The notes: a model not told the origin generated them from the sequence alone. Counted from the first letter of the stretch, positions 1-8,434 are shown. The stretch is DNA of 64,000 nt from Pontibacter litorisediminis (GCF_029360645.1 NZ_JARDUA010000001.1:496001-560000); one strand, 5' to 3'. Numbers and translations are program-made.

Positions 1-441
1 TGCCACGGCCGCCACTGTTGCCATACTTTGCACTCCCTGTTGCCGCTTATCAACGGGTGCGGCTATTCTGTTTAGTGTTTGTGCCTTTCTTACAAAAGGA
101 AGCGCCTCCAGCTGCTGTAGCTGCTCTGCCGTACATTGCACCACTGCTGCATTAAACCAGCGCGAAGTATACCAAACAGTGGCACCAGCGTCTGTAAGCG
201 CAGCTACATAAGATGGGTTTACCGGGAGGTCTCGGGAAGAAAGGGTAATCTTCTGCCTCTGACGCCGCTCCAGCGCTTTAGAGGATAAAAACTCAAGGGG
301 TTTAGAGAGGGAATACGGGGAGTTAGCTTTATCCTTGAAGAAGATTAAACGCTTCTGCTCCTCTCCTTCTGCAGTGCCAGCATCCTGCGCCACTACAGGC
401 AGGTACAGCAACAGGCAGAGGAAGAGGAGCAGATGACGCAT
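1..441 (-). CDS. Subtilisin-like (S8) serine protease, N-terminal part, cut by window edge
   Basis: This is the first 147 codons of a secreted protease that continues beyond base 1. I translated it from the ATG at 439-441. It opens with a hydrophobic signal peptide (about residues 1-18, ending PVVAQD). A prodomain-like segment follows, with RLIFFKDK near residue 31, FLSSKALERRQRQ near 52 and DLPVNPSYVAAL near 73. This layout is familiar from Bacteroidota S8 peptidases. The catalytic domain lies outside the window, so activity cannot be judged. The ATG sits 2 bp after the stop of the upstream lipoprotein gene, which suggests cotranscription with it and mnmA. Family assignment is from memory of similar N-termini; an inhibitor-I9-like prodomain is likely. 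Confidence 0.7.
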   Translation of the reverse strand, partial: MRHLLLFLCLLLYLPVVAQDAGTAEGEEQKRLIFFKDKANSPYSLSKPLEFLSSKALERRQRQKITLSSRDLPVNPSYVAALTDAGATVWYTSRWFNAAVVQCTAEQLQQLEALPFVRKAQTLNRIAAPVDKRQQGVQSMATVAAVA

Positions 442-443
442 AT

Positions 444-1178
444 TTATTCTTTTCCGTAGTCAACTAATTCTTCGTGGCGTTCATGGCCGTGAATTTTGTA
501 TTCAGGTCCAAATTCACAATCATCATCGGAACAGGAAGTATAGATAATACGAGTAAAAAGCCTGTAAATCATACCAACTCCTTCAGCATAAACTTCTTTG
601 CGCTCGTCTAAGGTTACATCGTATGAGGTATAATCACCCTGAATTACTTCAACTGTATTAGAAAAGATTTGTCCATTAACACTATAAGGAGCTCCGACAG
701 CCGAATAAGTATACAGTTCCTTCCCATGTAACGTATGCAAAGCATAGCCTGGAGCCCTGTTATTGTTATAGGCATCTCCTGTCCATTGATTTCCCTCCTT
801 TACAGGAAAAACAAGCTTCACATACTTCGTATTATTCTTAGTCAGCATGACCATGGCATCTGTCTTCACAACAGTCATCACTGAGTCATCCACCCAGTTC
901 ATGTTTTCGTTGGCGCGAATTGAACGGATGATCTTGTAATTAAGTTGCCCCGTCTGATCAACGAAAGTTGTATCCACGCGCTCACGCAACTGGAAACGAG
1001 TGGTATCGCCCACATCGCTCATGTAGCGGATGTCCGTCACATTATAGATGCGCCAGTCGCCCACCTCAAGCGGGTAGTAGTCATAGCCCATCGCCTTTGG
1101 GTCCGGGTCTTTATACTTATCCTCGCAGGCAGCCACCAGGCCGACCAGAACAACCAAAAGCAACAGGGCTCGTCTCAT
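444..1178 (-). CDS. Lipoprotein of unknown function
   Basis: This 244-residue protein starts with a short hydrophobic stretch and a lipobox (LVAAC, Cys18), so it should be lipid-anchored in the envelope. The rest is hydrophilic and looks beta-rich, with many Tyr, Val and Thr residues. There are three cysteines near residues 214-221 (CSDDDC and neighbours). I do not recognise the family. Its ATG overlaps the mnmA stop codon by one base, and the protease gene follows 2 bp after its own stop. It is therefore probably the second gene of a three-gene transcript. No function should be assigned. Confidence 0.8.
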   Translation of the reverse strand: MRRALLLLVVLVGLVAACEDKYKDPDPKAMGYDYYPLEVGDWRIYNVTDIRYMSDVGDTTRFQLRERVDTTFVDQTGQLNYKIIRSIRANENMNWVDDSVMTVVKTDAMVMLTKNNTKYVKLVFPVKEGNQWTGDAYNNNRAPGYALHTLHGKELYTYSAVGAPYSVNGQIFSNTVEVIQGDYTSYDVTLDERKEVYAEGVGMIYRLFTRIIYTSCSDDDCEFGPEYKIHGHERHEELVDYGKE

Positions 1179-2305
1179 TATTGCAACACGTTCAGGTTAT
1201 ATTCTGAATTATAGTTCGACTCAATCCAGCCACCGCCCACCACGTCGTTGCCTTCGTAGAAAACAGCAGCCTGACCAGGGGCAATAGCATGTACGCCGCT
1301 CAGGAAGTGAACTTTCATTTTGTCTCCCTCCTGCTCAATGATTGCCTCCGTGCCCGGATCGTTATAACGTACTTTCGTTACCGTGGGGATGGGCTGCCCG
1401 ATCAGGTTCTCATACTTAGACATGTTCAGCTTACCCACCGTCATGGCATTTTTGGCCAGCTCATCGTAATTGCCTAGCACTACACGGTTGGTATCCTTCT
1501 CAATGCGTGTGACATAAGCCGGGAAGCCTAAAGCGACACCTAAGCCCTTCCGCTGGCCGATGGTGTAAAACGGATAGCCTTCGTGTTTGCCTACCACGGT
1601 ACCGTTTTCCAGTACAAACTCGCCACCAGCAACGCGCTCTTCCAAGCCCTCTACACGGCGTCTCAGGAACCCACGGTAATCGTTGTCAGGTATAAAACAG
1701 ATCTCATAGGACTCTGGCTTGTTCACCAGTTCAGTAAAGCCTCGCTCCTTAGCCATCTCCCGTATCTCAGTTTTATGCAGGCCACCCAGCGGAAAAATGG
1801 TGCGGCTCAGGCTCTCCTGCGAAATACCCCACAAGGCATACGACTGATCTTTGGTCTCGTCCAAGCCCTTGGAAATAACATAACGCCCATTCTCCTGGCG
1901 AAGGTTAGCATAGTGGCCGGTTGCAATAAACTCGCAGCCGAGTTTGTCGGCGCGGCGCAGCAGGGCATCCCATTTAATATGCGTGTTACACAGCACGCAC
2001 GGGTTTGGCGTACGGCCAGCCAAGTACTCATCCGTAAAATGGTTGATTACAAAATCACCGAACTCATCACGGATATCTATGATATAGTGCGGGAAACCTA
2101 GTTGAACGGCAATATTACGGGCATCGTTGATGGAATCGAGTGAGCAGCAGCCTGTTTCCTTTTTGCTGGCGCCGCTGGAGGCGTAGTCCCAGGTCTTCAT
2201 GGTCATCCCCACTACCTCGTAGCCTTGCTCATGCAGCATAACGGCCGCCACCGAACTATCGATACCACCGCTCATCGCCACCAATACCCTTCCTTTAGTA
2301 CTCAT
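1178..2305 (-). CDS. mnmA: tRNA-specific 2-thiouridylase MnmA
   Basis: MnmA adds sulfur to C2 of the wobble uridine in tRNA-Lys, -Glu and -Gln, using ATP and a persulfide relay. The PP-loop is MSGGIDSS at residues 11-18. The two catalytic cysteines are in the expected places: C103 in TPNPCVLCN and C203 in EICFIPD. The GQRKGLG motif of the central domain and a C-terminal beta-barrel follow. At 375 residues the length is normal for the family. It is the first gene of a minus-strand unit with the lipoprotein and protease genes. A TATATTTG box lies 46 bp upstream of the ATG. Confidence 0.96.
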   Translation of the reverse strand: MSTKGRVLVAMSGGIDSSVAAVMLHEQGYEVVGMTMKTWDYASSGASKKETGCCSLDSINDARNIAVQLGFPHYIIDIRDEFGDFVINHFTDEYLAGRTPNPCVLCNTHIKWDALLRRADKLGCEFIATGHYANLRQENGRYVISKGLDETKDQSYALWGISQESLSRTIFPLGGLHKTEIREMAKERGFTELVNKPESYEICFIPDNDYRGFLRRRVEGLEERVAGGEFVLENGTVVGKHEGYPFYTIGQRKGLGVALGFPAYVTRIEKDTNRVVLGNYDELAKNAMTVGKLNMSKYENLIGQPIPTVTKVRYNDPGTEAIIEQEGDKMKVHFLSGVHAIAPGQAAVFYEGNDVVGGGWIESNYNSEYNLNVLQ

Positions 2306-2350
2306 CTATCTAAAAAGTGTATGTCGAATAAAAAATTTAGCAATTTGATA

Positions 2351-2358
2351 CAAATATA
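2351..2358 (-). promoter_or_regulatory. Candidate -7 box for mnmA (TATATTTG)
   Basis: On the minus strand the sequence reads TATATTTG, an exact match to the Bacteroidota -7 consensus TAnnTTTG, 46 bp upstream of the mnmA ATG. I see no convincing TTG at the expected -33 distance, so this rests on one box. Confidence 0.35.
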
Positions 2359-2453
2359 GCAACAACAACACACTTATTAAGTTTCAGGTTCTAATTTATA
2401 CCTTTACCCTGACAGGCCTAAAGTATAAATACCCCGGAAAAATCTGAAAAAGG

Positions 2454-2484
2454 TTGGCTCTAAAGGAAAATCGCCTTTACTTTG
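2454..2484 (+). promoter_or_regulatory. Candidate promoter for the TrpF-like gene
   Basis: A TTG at 2454-2456 is followed after 21 bp by TACTTTG at 2478-2484, a one-base-shorter variant of the TAnnTTTG box. It ends 53 bp before the start codon at 2538. Confidence 0.4.
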
Positions 2485-2537
2485 GCCTCTGAAACTCTGT
2501 GTAAAAATCTAAAACTAATCATAAAGCATTAATTTGT

Positions 2538-3161
2538 ATGGGCCTACGTACCTCTGTGATAGTGAACGGCATAAACAACCTGAGCGATGCGCGTTACTGC
2601 GCTGGCATGGGTGTAGACATAATTGGATTCAACCTGAAATTGGATGACCCGGAGCGTGTGCAACCGCAAACCCTGAAGGAGATAATGGGTTGGGTAGCGG
2701 GCGTACAGACTGCGGGTGAGTTCCTGCGCGCCAGGCCAGACATGATCAATGAGCTGGCAGATGAGTATAACCTGGACCTTATTCAGCTGGACGTGCCCTA
2801 CCTGATAGACGAGATAGAGGAAATCAACCGCCCGGTCATACAGAAGGTGTTCATCAACAAAGACACCGTTGAAAGTGAATTACAGGAAATGATGGAGCTT
2901 TACAGCCCTTACGTGCACTCCTTCATCATCTTCTCCGACGATTTCGATTCGATCGATGAAACCAACTCCAGCTTTCTGGCCGAACTTGCAAAGAAATTCG
3001 AAGTGTACCTAGGCTTCGGAATAGAGAAAGAAAACGTTACCTCTGTGCTGAAATCTATCAAGCCGAAAGGCATTGGACTGACAGGCGGCCATGAGATAAA
3101 GCCAGGCCTGAAAGACTTTGATGAACTGGCCGACATTTTTGAGGAAATAGAGGAAGCATAG
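2538..3161 (+). CDS. TrpF-like (phosphoribosylanthranilate isomerase-related) protein, probably non-catalytic
   Basis: The 207 residues match the length and order of a TrpF beta/alpha barrel. There is a strand-1/helix-1 segment (residues 6-30, ending GVDIIGF), an LIQLD strand, an LGFGIEKENV segment near 157, and a final TGGHEIKPGLKD segment resembling the TrpF phosphate-binding end. The KICGIT motif of true TrpF is replaced by VIVNGI, so the general-base Cys is absent. The SPR element and the QLHG motif are also not kept. I infer a paralogue with another, perhaps non-enzymatic, role. No trp genes are nearby, and the gene stands alone between a divergent mnmA unit and a convergent trmB unit. 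Confidence 0.6.
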   Translation: MGLRTSVIVNGINNLSDARYCAGMGVDIIGFNLKLDDPERVQPQTLKEIMGWVAGVQTAGEFLRARPDMINELADEYNLDLIQLDVPYLIDEIEEINRPVIQKVFINKDTVESELQEMMELYSPYVHSFIIFSDDFDSIDETNSSFLAELAKKFEVYLGFGIEKENVTSVLKSIKPKGIGLTGGHEIKPGLKDFDELADIFEEIEEA

Positions 3162-3230
3162 GAAGTTAGGAAGCGTTGTGATCTAATTGCTTAAAGAACA
3201 CCACACCTGAGCTTCTCAGAAGTATAAACA

Positions 3231-3267
3231 AAGCGGCCTGATGAAACTACATTTCATCAGGCCGCTT
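3231..3267. terminator. Bidirectional intrinsic terminator between TrpF-like gene and trmB
   Basis: A perfect 16-bp stem (AAGCGGCCTGATGAAA and its complement) closes a 5-base loop between two convergent genes. An A-rich stretch precedes it and a T-rich stretch follows, so it could work in both directions. Confidence 0.85.
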
Positions 3268-3299
3268 ATCTTTTACCCGGAACAGAAGGTTTATTATGC

Positions 3300-3959
3300 T
3301 TAGTAACTCACCGTATACTGCAGGTATTTGATCGGAACACCCTCGGCCAGATAGCGCTTCTCATAGGTGGTGTAGATACCCATGGTATGCGCTTGGAGAT
3401 CAGATTTGTAAAGGTCTGCCGTGTTAACCAGGCCCTTTACCTTTCGCTCCTGCAGCACCTCCAGGGTATACTCGTAAAGGCCTAAATTATCCGTCTTCAG
3501 GTGAATGATGCCGCCGGGCCTCACGATATGCTCATACAGGTCCAGGAAGCGAGACGAAGTAAGGCGACGCTTGATGTCGCGGTCACGGGGGCGTGGGTCC
3601 GGAAACGTGATCCAAATCTCGTCCACCTCGTTCTCAGCAAAATTCTCCTGGATGTTTTCGATGAAGGTTCTCAGAAACGTTACGTTCTCCAGTCCCTCCT
3701 CTTCTGCCAGCGTGCTGCCTTTCCAAAGACGCGCCCCTTTTATGTCGGAGCCAATAAAGTTCTTCTCGGGGAACAGGCGTGCCATCCCAACGGTATACTC
3801 ACCGCGTCCACAGCCAACTTCCAGAATAATGGGGTTCTGATTCTCGAAATGCTGCTCACGCCATTTACCCGCCAGTTGGCCATACAGCTCATCCCCGGGC
3901 TCTATTACATTCTCCCGCTCAGCAATAGCGGCAAATTTTGCTAGTTTAGATCTTCCCAT
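3300..3959 (-). CDS. trmB: tRNA (guanine-N7-)-methyltransferase TrmB
   Basis: TrmB methylates N7 of G46 in the tRNA variable loop using S-adenosylmethionine. The protein has the class I methyltransferase motif ILEVGCGRGEY near residues 45-55, then FIGSDIKG, and the family signature ITFPDPRPRDRD near 117-128. It is 219 residues, normal for the family. Its ATG is 2 bp from the folC stop, making it the last gene of the long unit that begins at 13300. The bidirectional hairpin at 3231-3267 lies just beyond its stop codon. Confidence 0.95.
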   Translation of the reverse strand: MGRSKLAKFAAIAERENVIEPGDELYGQLAGKWREQHFENQNPIILEVGCGRGEYTVGMARLFPEKNFIGSDIKGARLWKGSTLAEEEGLENVTFLRTFIENIQENFAENEVDEIWITFPDPRPRDRDIKRRLTSSRFLDLYEHIVRPGGIIHLKTDNLGLYEYTLEVLQERKVKGLVNTADLYKSDLQAHTMGIYTTYEKRYLAEGVPIKYLQYTVSY

Positions 3960-3961
3960 GC

Positions 3962-5257
3962 CTATAGTTCTTCAATTTCTGCGACCACAAAGGTACTACC
4001 TCCGATAAAAATAACCTCATCCGGGGCAGCATTTGCCTTGGCCGCCGCTATGGCCTCCGGCACCGAATGGTAGAAGCTTCCTTTTAGGCCCGACGCTTCA
4101 GCCTGTTGCACCAAGTCCTGCACCGGAAGCGCGCGCGGTATGTTGGCTTGGCAAAAGTAGTAAGTATACCTTTGAGGCAACAGCTGCAGGATCTTCATCA
4201 CATCCTTATCATTCACAGCACCGAAAACCATGTGCACCTGCTTTGGATGCAGCTGCTCCAGCCCTTGCAGTATCTGCCGGATGCCATCTTCGTTGTGGCC
4301 CGTGTCGCAGATGGTAAGCGGCTCCTGCTGCAGCACCTGCCAGCGCCCTTTCAGGCCAGTGATGCTTTTGGCGTTAGCAAGCCCGCTTCGAATGGCCGCC
4401 TCAGGTATAAGAAGCCCTTTCTGATCTTGCAGCACCTGCAGTACCTGCAATACCCCCGGCAGGTTATACTTCTGGTACCCCCCTGCCAAGTCTAGTTCCA
4501 GGTTTTGCAAGTATAATTTACCTTCCCGTGATACATGGAACACTTGCCGCAGCAAAGTGCTTTCCGTCAGATCCAAACTATAAAAGTCCTGGGCAAAGTA
4601 TAGAGGGGCCTTTACTTCGCTTGCTTTGGCAATAAACACCTCCTCCGCCTCAGGCTGCCGCATGCTTATCACGGCCGGCACATTCGGTTTTATGATGCCG
4701 GCCTTCTCCGCAGCTATCGCAGCAATGGTATCGCCCAGCATACTTTGGTGATCAAAGCTGATGTTGGTGATGAGCGAGACCTCAGGCGTGATGATATTAG
4801 TGGAGTCCAGGCGGCCGCCTAAGCCAACCTCTACCACCGCCACATCCACCTGTTCCTCGGCAAAATACTTAAAAGCGAGCGCCACCGTCATCTCAAAGAA
4901 CGACGGCTGTATCCTTTCGAACAGCTGCTTGTGCTGCTCTACAAATTGTATAAGGTAATCCTGCGGGAGCTCCTGCCCGTTTACGCGAACGCGCTCAGTA
5001 AACGACTTGAGGTGCGGTGAAGTATAGAGCCCGGTCTTGTAACCGGCCTCCTGCAGCACCGCCGCCAGCATGTGCGAGCTGCTGCCCTTGCCATTGGTGC
5101 CTGCCACATGGATACTCTTGAACTGGTGCTGCGGCTGCCCTAGCGCCTCGCAAAGAGCCAGAATATTGTCCAGGCTCTTCTTAAAAGCAGCATTGCCGAT
5201 GCGTTGGTACATCGGCAATTGCTGGTATAAATAATCAAGACACTCTTGATAGGTCAT
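3962..5257 (-). CDS. folC: Folylpolyglutamate synthase / dihydrofolate synthase FolC
   Basis: FolC is an ATP-dependent ligase that joins glutamate to dihydropteroate and to folates. The Mur-ligase-like P-loop is at residues 53-60 (GTNGKGSS). It is followed by LYTSPHLKSFTERVRVNG, VEVGLGGRLDSTN, NISFDHQSMLG and the C-terminal CDTGHNEDG. The open frame extends to 5443, but the extra 62 residues overlap tonB and do not resemble FolC. I place the start at the ATG at 5255-5257 (MTYQECLDYLYQQLPMYQRIG), giving 431 residues and a 16-bp gap to tonB. It is probably cotranscribed with the envelope genes upstream, although its role is folate metabolism. Confidence 0.95.
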   Translation of the reverse strand: MTYQECLDYLYQQLPMYQRIGNAAFKKSLDNILALCEALGQPQHQFKSIHVAGTNGKGSSSHMLAAVLQEAGYKTGLYTSPHLKSFTERVRVNGQELPQDYLIQFVEQHKQLFERIQPSFFEMTVALAFKYFAEEQVDVAVVEVGLGGRLDSTNIITPEVSLITNISFDHQSMLGDTIAAIAAEKAGIIKPNVPAVISMRQPEAEEVFIAKASEVKAPLYFAQDFYSLDLTESTLLRQVFHVSREGKLYLQNLELDLAGGYQKYNLPGVLQVLQVLQDQKGLLIPEAAIRSGLANAKSITGLKGRWQVLQQEPLTICDTGHNEDGIRQILQGLEQLHPKQVHMVFGAVNDKDVMKILQLLPQRYTYYFCQANIPRALPVQDLVQQAEASGLKGSFYHSVPEAIAAAKANAAPDEVIFIGGSTFVVAEIEEL

Positions 5258-5273
5258 CAAAAGAAAATAAAAA

Positions 5274-6200
5274 TTAGCGGGACGTAATTCTGAACGTAAC
5301 AACACCGGAAGCCCCCGAAGTGGCAGCGCCCGAGCCTGTACGGCTAAAGGTGGTCTTGTAAAGCTGGTCGCGATACCATTTCTCCACCTGCGGCGAAACT
5401 GTGCTTTCGACACGCTCCACGCTGACAAGGTTACCGTCAGCATCGATTTGTATCTTAAAGCGGATCACACCTGTTTCGTTGCTGTATGGGTCTCGCTTCG
5501 GCTCAATGTCGTAACGCCAGCCAGGCATGTTCAAGGAGCCGCCGGCTCCACCACCCGCTTTGCCATACAGTGCTTTGGCGTTCACATCTCCGTCCGGGCT
5601 GCCCTTATCGCCTACCTTGCCGGTATCGTCGCCGTTGTTGTTGCCCGTGGCAGCATCCGAAGAGCCGTTTTTACCCGTGCCCGAACTAGTGGTAGGCTGG
5701 CCTGGGTAAAGGGCCCGTGGCTTCTCGGGCTCTTTCTTCACCACTTCCTCCTTTGGAGGCTCAGGTTTTGGCTCCGGCTTCTTCACCTCCTCCTTTTTAG
5801 GCTGCGGCTTAGGTACTGGCTTCACTTCCTCCTTCACCGAAACCGGCTCCGGGGCCGTGGTCGTAGTTACCTTCGGTGTCTCCACAGGCTGTGCCGGAGG
5901 AGTTGGCTGCGGCGTTGGCTCTGGCTGCGGTTCCGGCTCAGGGTCTGGCTGTGTCGGCGCAGGCTTGCTGTCCTCTACGTTCTTAGACTCATTCGGCACG
6001 GCCTTGGTCTGCACATTGCCACTGCCCACGTTATCTGTGCCGAAGTTCAGCTGGATGCCGAGTTCCGGTGCAGGTGGGTCTGGCGCGCGCCAAGCCAGCA
6101 TGTAGATCAGGAAAAGCAGGATAAGCACATGCACCCCGATGCTGACACCGGCGGCGATGCGTTTATTCTTCTCTTCTTCCTTAGAAAGGGCAATTGCCAT
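5274..6200 (-). CDS. tonB: TonB-family energy transducer
   Basis: This 308-residue protein has the TonB plan: a short cytoplasmic N-terminus, one membrane segment (about residues 17-44, GVSIGVHVLILLFLIYML), then a Pro/Glu/Lys-rich linker (about 70-165, many PEP/PKP repeats). A Gly/Asn-rich stretch and a C-terminal domain of about 85 residues follow. The C-terminal domain has GVIRFKIQIDADGNLVSVERV and ends VTFRITSR. It transmits energy from ExbB/ExbD to an outer-membrane partner. exbD lies 11 bp upstream, and exbB and a beta-barrel gene are in the same unit. The set could equally act as a TolQRA-like system; sequence alone does not decide. Confidence 0.9.
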   Translation of the reverse strand: MAIALSKEEEKNKRIAAGVSIGVHVLILLFLIYMLAWRAPDPPAPELGIQLNFGTDNVGSGNVQTKAVPNESKNVEDSKPAPTQPDPEPEPQPEPTPQPTPPAQPVETPKVTTTTAPEPVSVKEEVKPVPKPQPKKEEVKKPEPKPEPPKEEVVKKEPEKPRALYPGQPTTSSGTGKNGSSDAATGNNNGDDTGKVGDKGSPDGDVNAKALYGKAGGGAGGSLNMPGWRYDIEPKRDPYSNETGVIRFKIQIDADGNLVSVERVESTVSPQVEKWYRDQLYKTTFSRTGSGAATSGASGVVTFRITSR

Positions 6201-6211
6201 AGTATGCGTTC

Positions 6212-6613
6212 TTATTCATTTGGCACAGTGGCCAGTGTTACACTTGCGTTCAGGTTTTTGGCGATGCCGGCTACCCTTGCCAGGTGCTCTACCGGTACGC
6301 TTTTATCTACGTGTAACACCACAGCCCCCTGCTCTGTTCCAGCGTCCTGCAGCAAGGCGGTAAGCTGCGGCTCGATGTCCTCCGGCGCAATTTCCTTATC
6401 ATTCAGGTAGTACTTCAGGTCCTCAGAGATCGTAATGCTGATCTTTTGCATCACAATGTCGGAGGTCTTGCTGCTTGGCAGGCTAACAGGCAAGCCGGAA
6501 GGCGTCACGAAGTTAGACGTCAGCATGAAGAAAACCAGCAACAGGAAAATAATGTCGGTCATAGACGACATGCTGAACTCTGCGTTAATCCTGTTTTTAG
6601 AGCGAATGTTCAT
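6212..6613 (-). CDS. exbD: ExbD/TolR-family proton channel subunit
   Basis: The 133-residue protein has one N-terminal membrane segment (about 17-36, MSSMTDIIFLLLVFFMLTSN). It carries the conserved membrane Asp (D20) that takes part in proton transfer in ExbD and TolR. The periplasmic part (about 45-133) has the usual ITISEDLKYYLNDKEI and VVLHVDKSVPVEHL features. The ATG lies 2 bp from the exbB stop and 11 bp precede tonB. ExbD and TolR cannot be told apart from sequence alone. Confidence 0.93.
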   Translation of the reverse strand: MNIRSKNRINAEFSMSSMTDIIFLLLVFFMLTSNFVTPSGLPVSLPSSKTSDIVMQKISITISEDLKYYLNDKEIAPEDIEPQLTALLQDAGTEQGAVVLHVDKSVPVEHLARVAGIAKNLNASVTLATVPNE

Positions 6614-6615
6614 CC

Positions 6616-7326
6616 TTAAAGCTGTGGTTCTTGTAATAGATCAAGGAACTCTATAGAAGAGTACTCCATGGCATGCACAATGCTGTCTATCTTAGACACC
6701 AGGTAGTTATACCCAACATAGGCTGGCAAACCAATAATCAGACCAGTTGCTGTGGTTACCATGGCCTCGTAGATACCACTGGAAAGTAACTTCGGGCTAA
6801 CAGAGCCCTCTGCCTGCGCAATGGCGATGAAGGCACCGATCATACCCGTTACCGTACCCAGGAAACCCAGCATAGGCGCAGCACCGGCAACCGTGGCTAG
6901 CGCGGCAAGGTTCTTCTCCAGTTGGCTGATTTCGATCTTACCCTGGTTCTCAATAGAGGTCTCGATATTCTTCAGCGGGTGCCCGATGCGCGTAATGCCT
7001 TTAGAGATCATGCGGGATACGGGGGTGTTCGTCTGTGCGCAAAGCATTTTAGCCCCATTGATATCGCCGGCCAGCACCATGCTTTTGATGCGGTCGTTGA
7101 AGCCCTCCGGATTCTTCGCCGCCTTCTTCAGCGTCAGGTAGCGCTCCACGAAAATATAAATGCCTGCCAAAGACAGGAGCGCGAGCGGAATCATGGCCCA
7201 CCCGCCATTCATGGCCAAATCTAAAAGTGAAACGGAAGTTTCAGCAGCAGCTTCAGCCCCCTCTGCCAGTGCTACGGTTGTGTCGGCGTCAGCCGCGGTT
7301 GTGATTTGTAATAACAGCGATGTCAT
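6616..7326 (-). CDS. exbB: ExbB/TolQ-family proton channel subunit
   Basis: This is a 236-residue membrane protein of the MotA/TolQ/ExbB family. It has a first membrane segment at about 43-61 and a large cytoplasmic loop. Two further segments lie at about 140-170 (VAGAAPMLGFLGTVTGMIGAF) and 185-215. The LGTVTGMI stretch is the family signature lining the proton path. An N-terminal stretch of about 35 residues rich in Ala, Asp and Thr precedes the first segment. It sits between the HU-SPOR gene (1 bp away) and exbD (2 bp away), so coupled translation is likely. Confidence 0.93.
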   Translation of the reverse strand: MTSLLLQITTAADADTTVALAEGAEAAAETSVSLLDLAMNGGWAMIPLALLSLAGIYIFVERYLTLKKAAKNPEGFNDRIKSMVLAGDINGAKMLCAQTNTPVSRMISKGITRIGHPLKNIETSIENQGKIEISQLEKNLAALATVAGAAPMLGFLGTVTGMIGAFIAIAQAEGSVSPKLLSSGIYEAMVTTATGLIIGLPAYVGYNYLVSKIDSIVHAMEYSSIEFLDLLQEPQL

Positions 7327-7327
7327 G

Positions 7328-8425
7328 TTAATTATTAAGTACCCAAAGTGTTTCTCCGAATTTCTTTCTATAGTTGTTCAGGGCTTCCTGTGCCTCCTCG
7401 CCAGAGTTAAAACCTGCTAGCGAGACACGGAACAGCCTGCTGCCAGGCTGTGGCAACAGAATGTGCACCTCTTCGTGGCCCTCCTTTAGCAGGGTGGCAC
7501 GGTATTGCTCGGCATTCTCCAGGCGGGCATACCCTCCCGAGATGATATAAGAACGTCCGTCTCTTGTATAAATTATGTGTGCCGGGGCTGTCTCTTCTGC
7601 TTCTGCCGCCACAGGCACCTCGGCCTCTGCAACCTCCTCAGGCGCAAATGCATCCGCATCGCTTCCTGAAGTTAAACTTTCCGCTTCTGTTGCCTCCGAA
7701 GTATAAGCTTCAGGGGCAACAGGACTTTCTTGCAAAGATGGCGTTCCCTCCTCAACCAGCGGCTCCTGCTCATCTACGACGGTGGTGGTGTGGCCGCTCG
7801 AGGCGAAGACTGCCATTGGATTCAGGCTGCTCAGGTTATACCCGTCCTGCAGCGACAGGAAGTACAGGGCCGACACCGAAAGGCCTGCCAAGGCAAGTCC
7901 GGCGGCAACGTTGTACGCACGCTTGATGCGACGGCGAAGCGGTTGCCTCTCCTCCACCAGTTCCTGCTGCCGCTCCTTGATAAGAGTTCGCAGCACGGCC
8001 GGTTCCTCTACTTTCACAGGCCTTGCAGAGAGCTCTGGCAAACCGAAACTCTCCTCCAGCATGTTATCCGCTTCCGTATGCTCAAACACCAGGCGCCGCT
8101 CCGCATTGTAGCGAAAAACGCCGATATCGCTTAGCTCATACTTGTTGGCCTGCTGCAGATTGCTTTTGGCTCTGTGCACAAACTCTGCCACCCGCTGCTG
8201 CGCCTCCGCTTTTGGTATCTGGTTATGGTGCGCAATGGTGCTGATAAGCAGCCCGTCGTTCAGAATAAGCTTCTCGTTAAAAGCTATCTTTTTAGATGGC
8301 GGCGAGAGCGTATGCTTTACCGGGTTTATACGGGCAGGCACGTAACGTGCGATCAACCCGCCAAAGTCCGGGATGATGACGCAGTCGTGATCATACAGCA
8401 GTGACTTGATGTGCTTCTCAACCAT
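7328..8425 (-). CDS. HU-CCDC81-like domain plus transmembrane segment plus SPOR domain protein
   Basis: I use the ATG at 8423-8425, giving 365 residues; an in-frame TTG two codons upstream is possible. Residues 1-130 match the paired HU-CCDC81-type bacterial domains (VEKHIKSLLYDHDCVIIPDFGG; later ANKYELSDIGVFRYN). A basic RRRIKRA stretch (164-170) precedes one membrane segment (172-191), which predicts that the N-terminus is cytoplasmic. A Glu/Ala-rich linker leads to a C-terminal SPOR domain (about 285-365, RSYIISGGYARLENAEQY), which in other proteins binds denuded septal peptidoglycan. The protein would thus connect the cytoplasm, possibly DNA, to the cell wall. It lies between a beta-barrel gene and exbB. 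Confidence 0.8.
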   Translation of the reverse strand: MVEKHIKSLLYDHDCVIIPDFGGLIARYVPARINPVKHTLSPPSKKIAFNEKLILNDGLLISTIAHHNQIPKAEAQQRVAEFVHRAKSNLQQANKYELSDIGVFRYNAERRLVFEHTEADNMLEESFGLPELSARPVKVEEPAVLRTLIKERQQELVEERQPLRRRIKRAYNVAAGLALAGLSVSALYFLSLQDGYNLSSLNPMAVFASSGHTTTVVDEQEPLVEEGTPSLQESPVAPEAYTSEATEAESLTSGSDADAFAPEEVAEAEVPVAAEAEETAPAHIIYTRDGRSYIISGGYARLENAEQYRATLLKEGHEEVHILLPQPGSRLFRVSLAGFNSGEEAQEALNNYRKKFGETLWVLNN

Positions 8426-8434
8426 AAGCAAAGT

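Noticed and set aside
5258-5443. N-terminal extension of folC overlapping tonB
   Set aside because: The 62 extra residues do not resemble FolC and overlap the end of tonB by 170 bp. The ATG at 5255-5257 gives the family N-terminus.
5448-6410. 320-codon plus-strand open frame
   Set aside because: It is antisense to tonB and exbD and its composition (long Arg/Leu/Cys-rich runs) comes from the complement of the Pro/Glu/Lys linker. No protein features.
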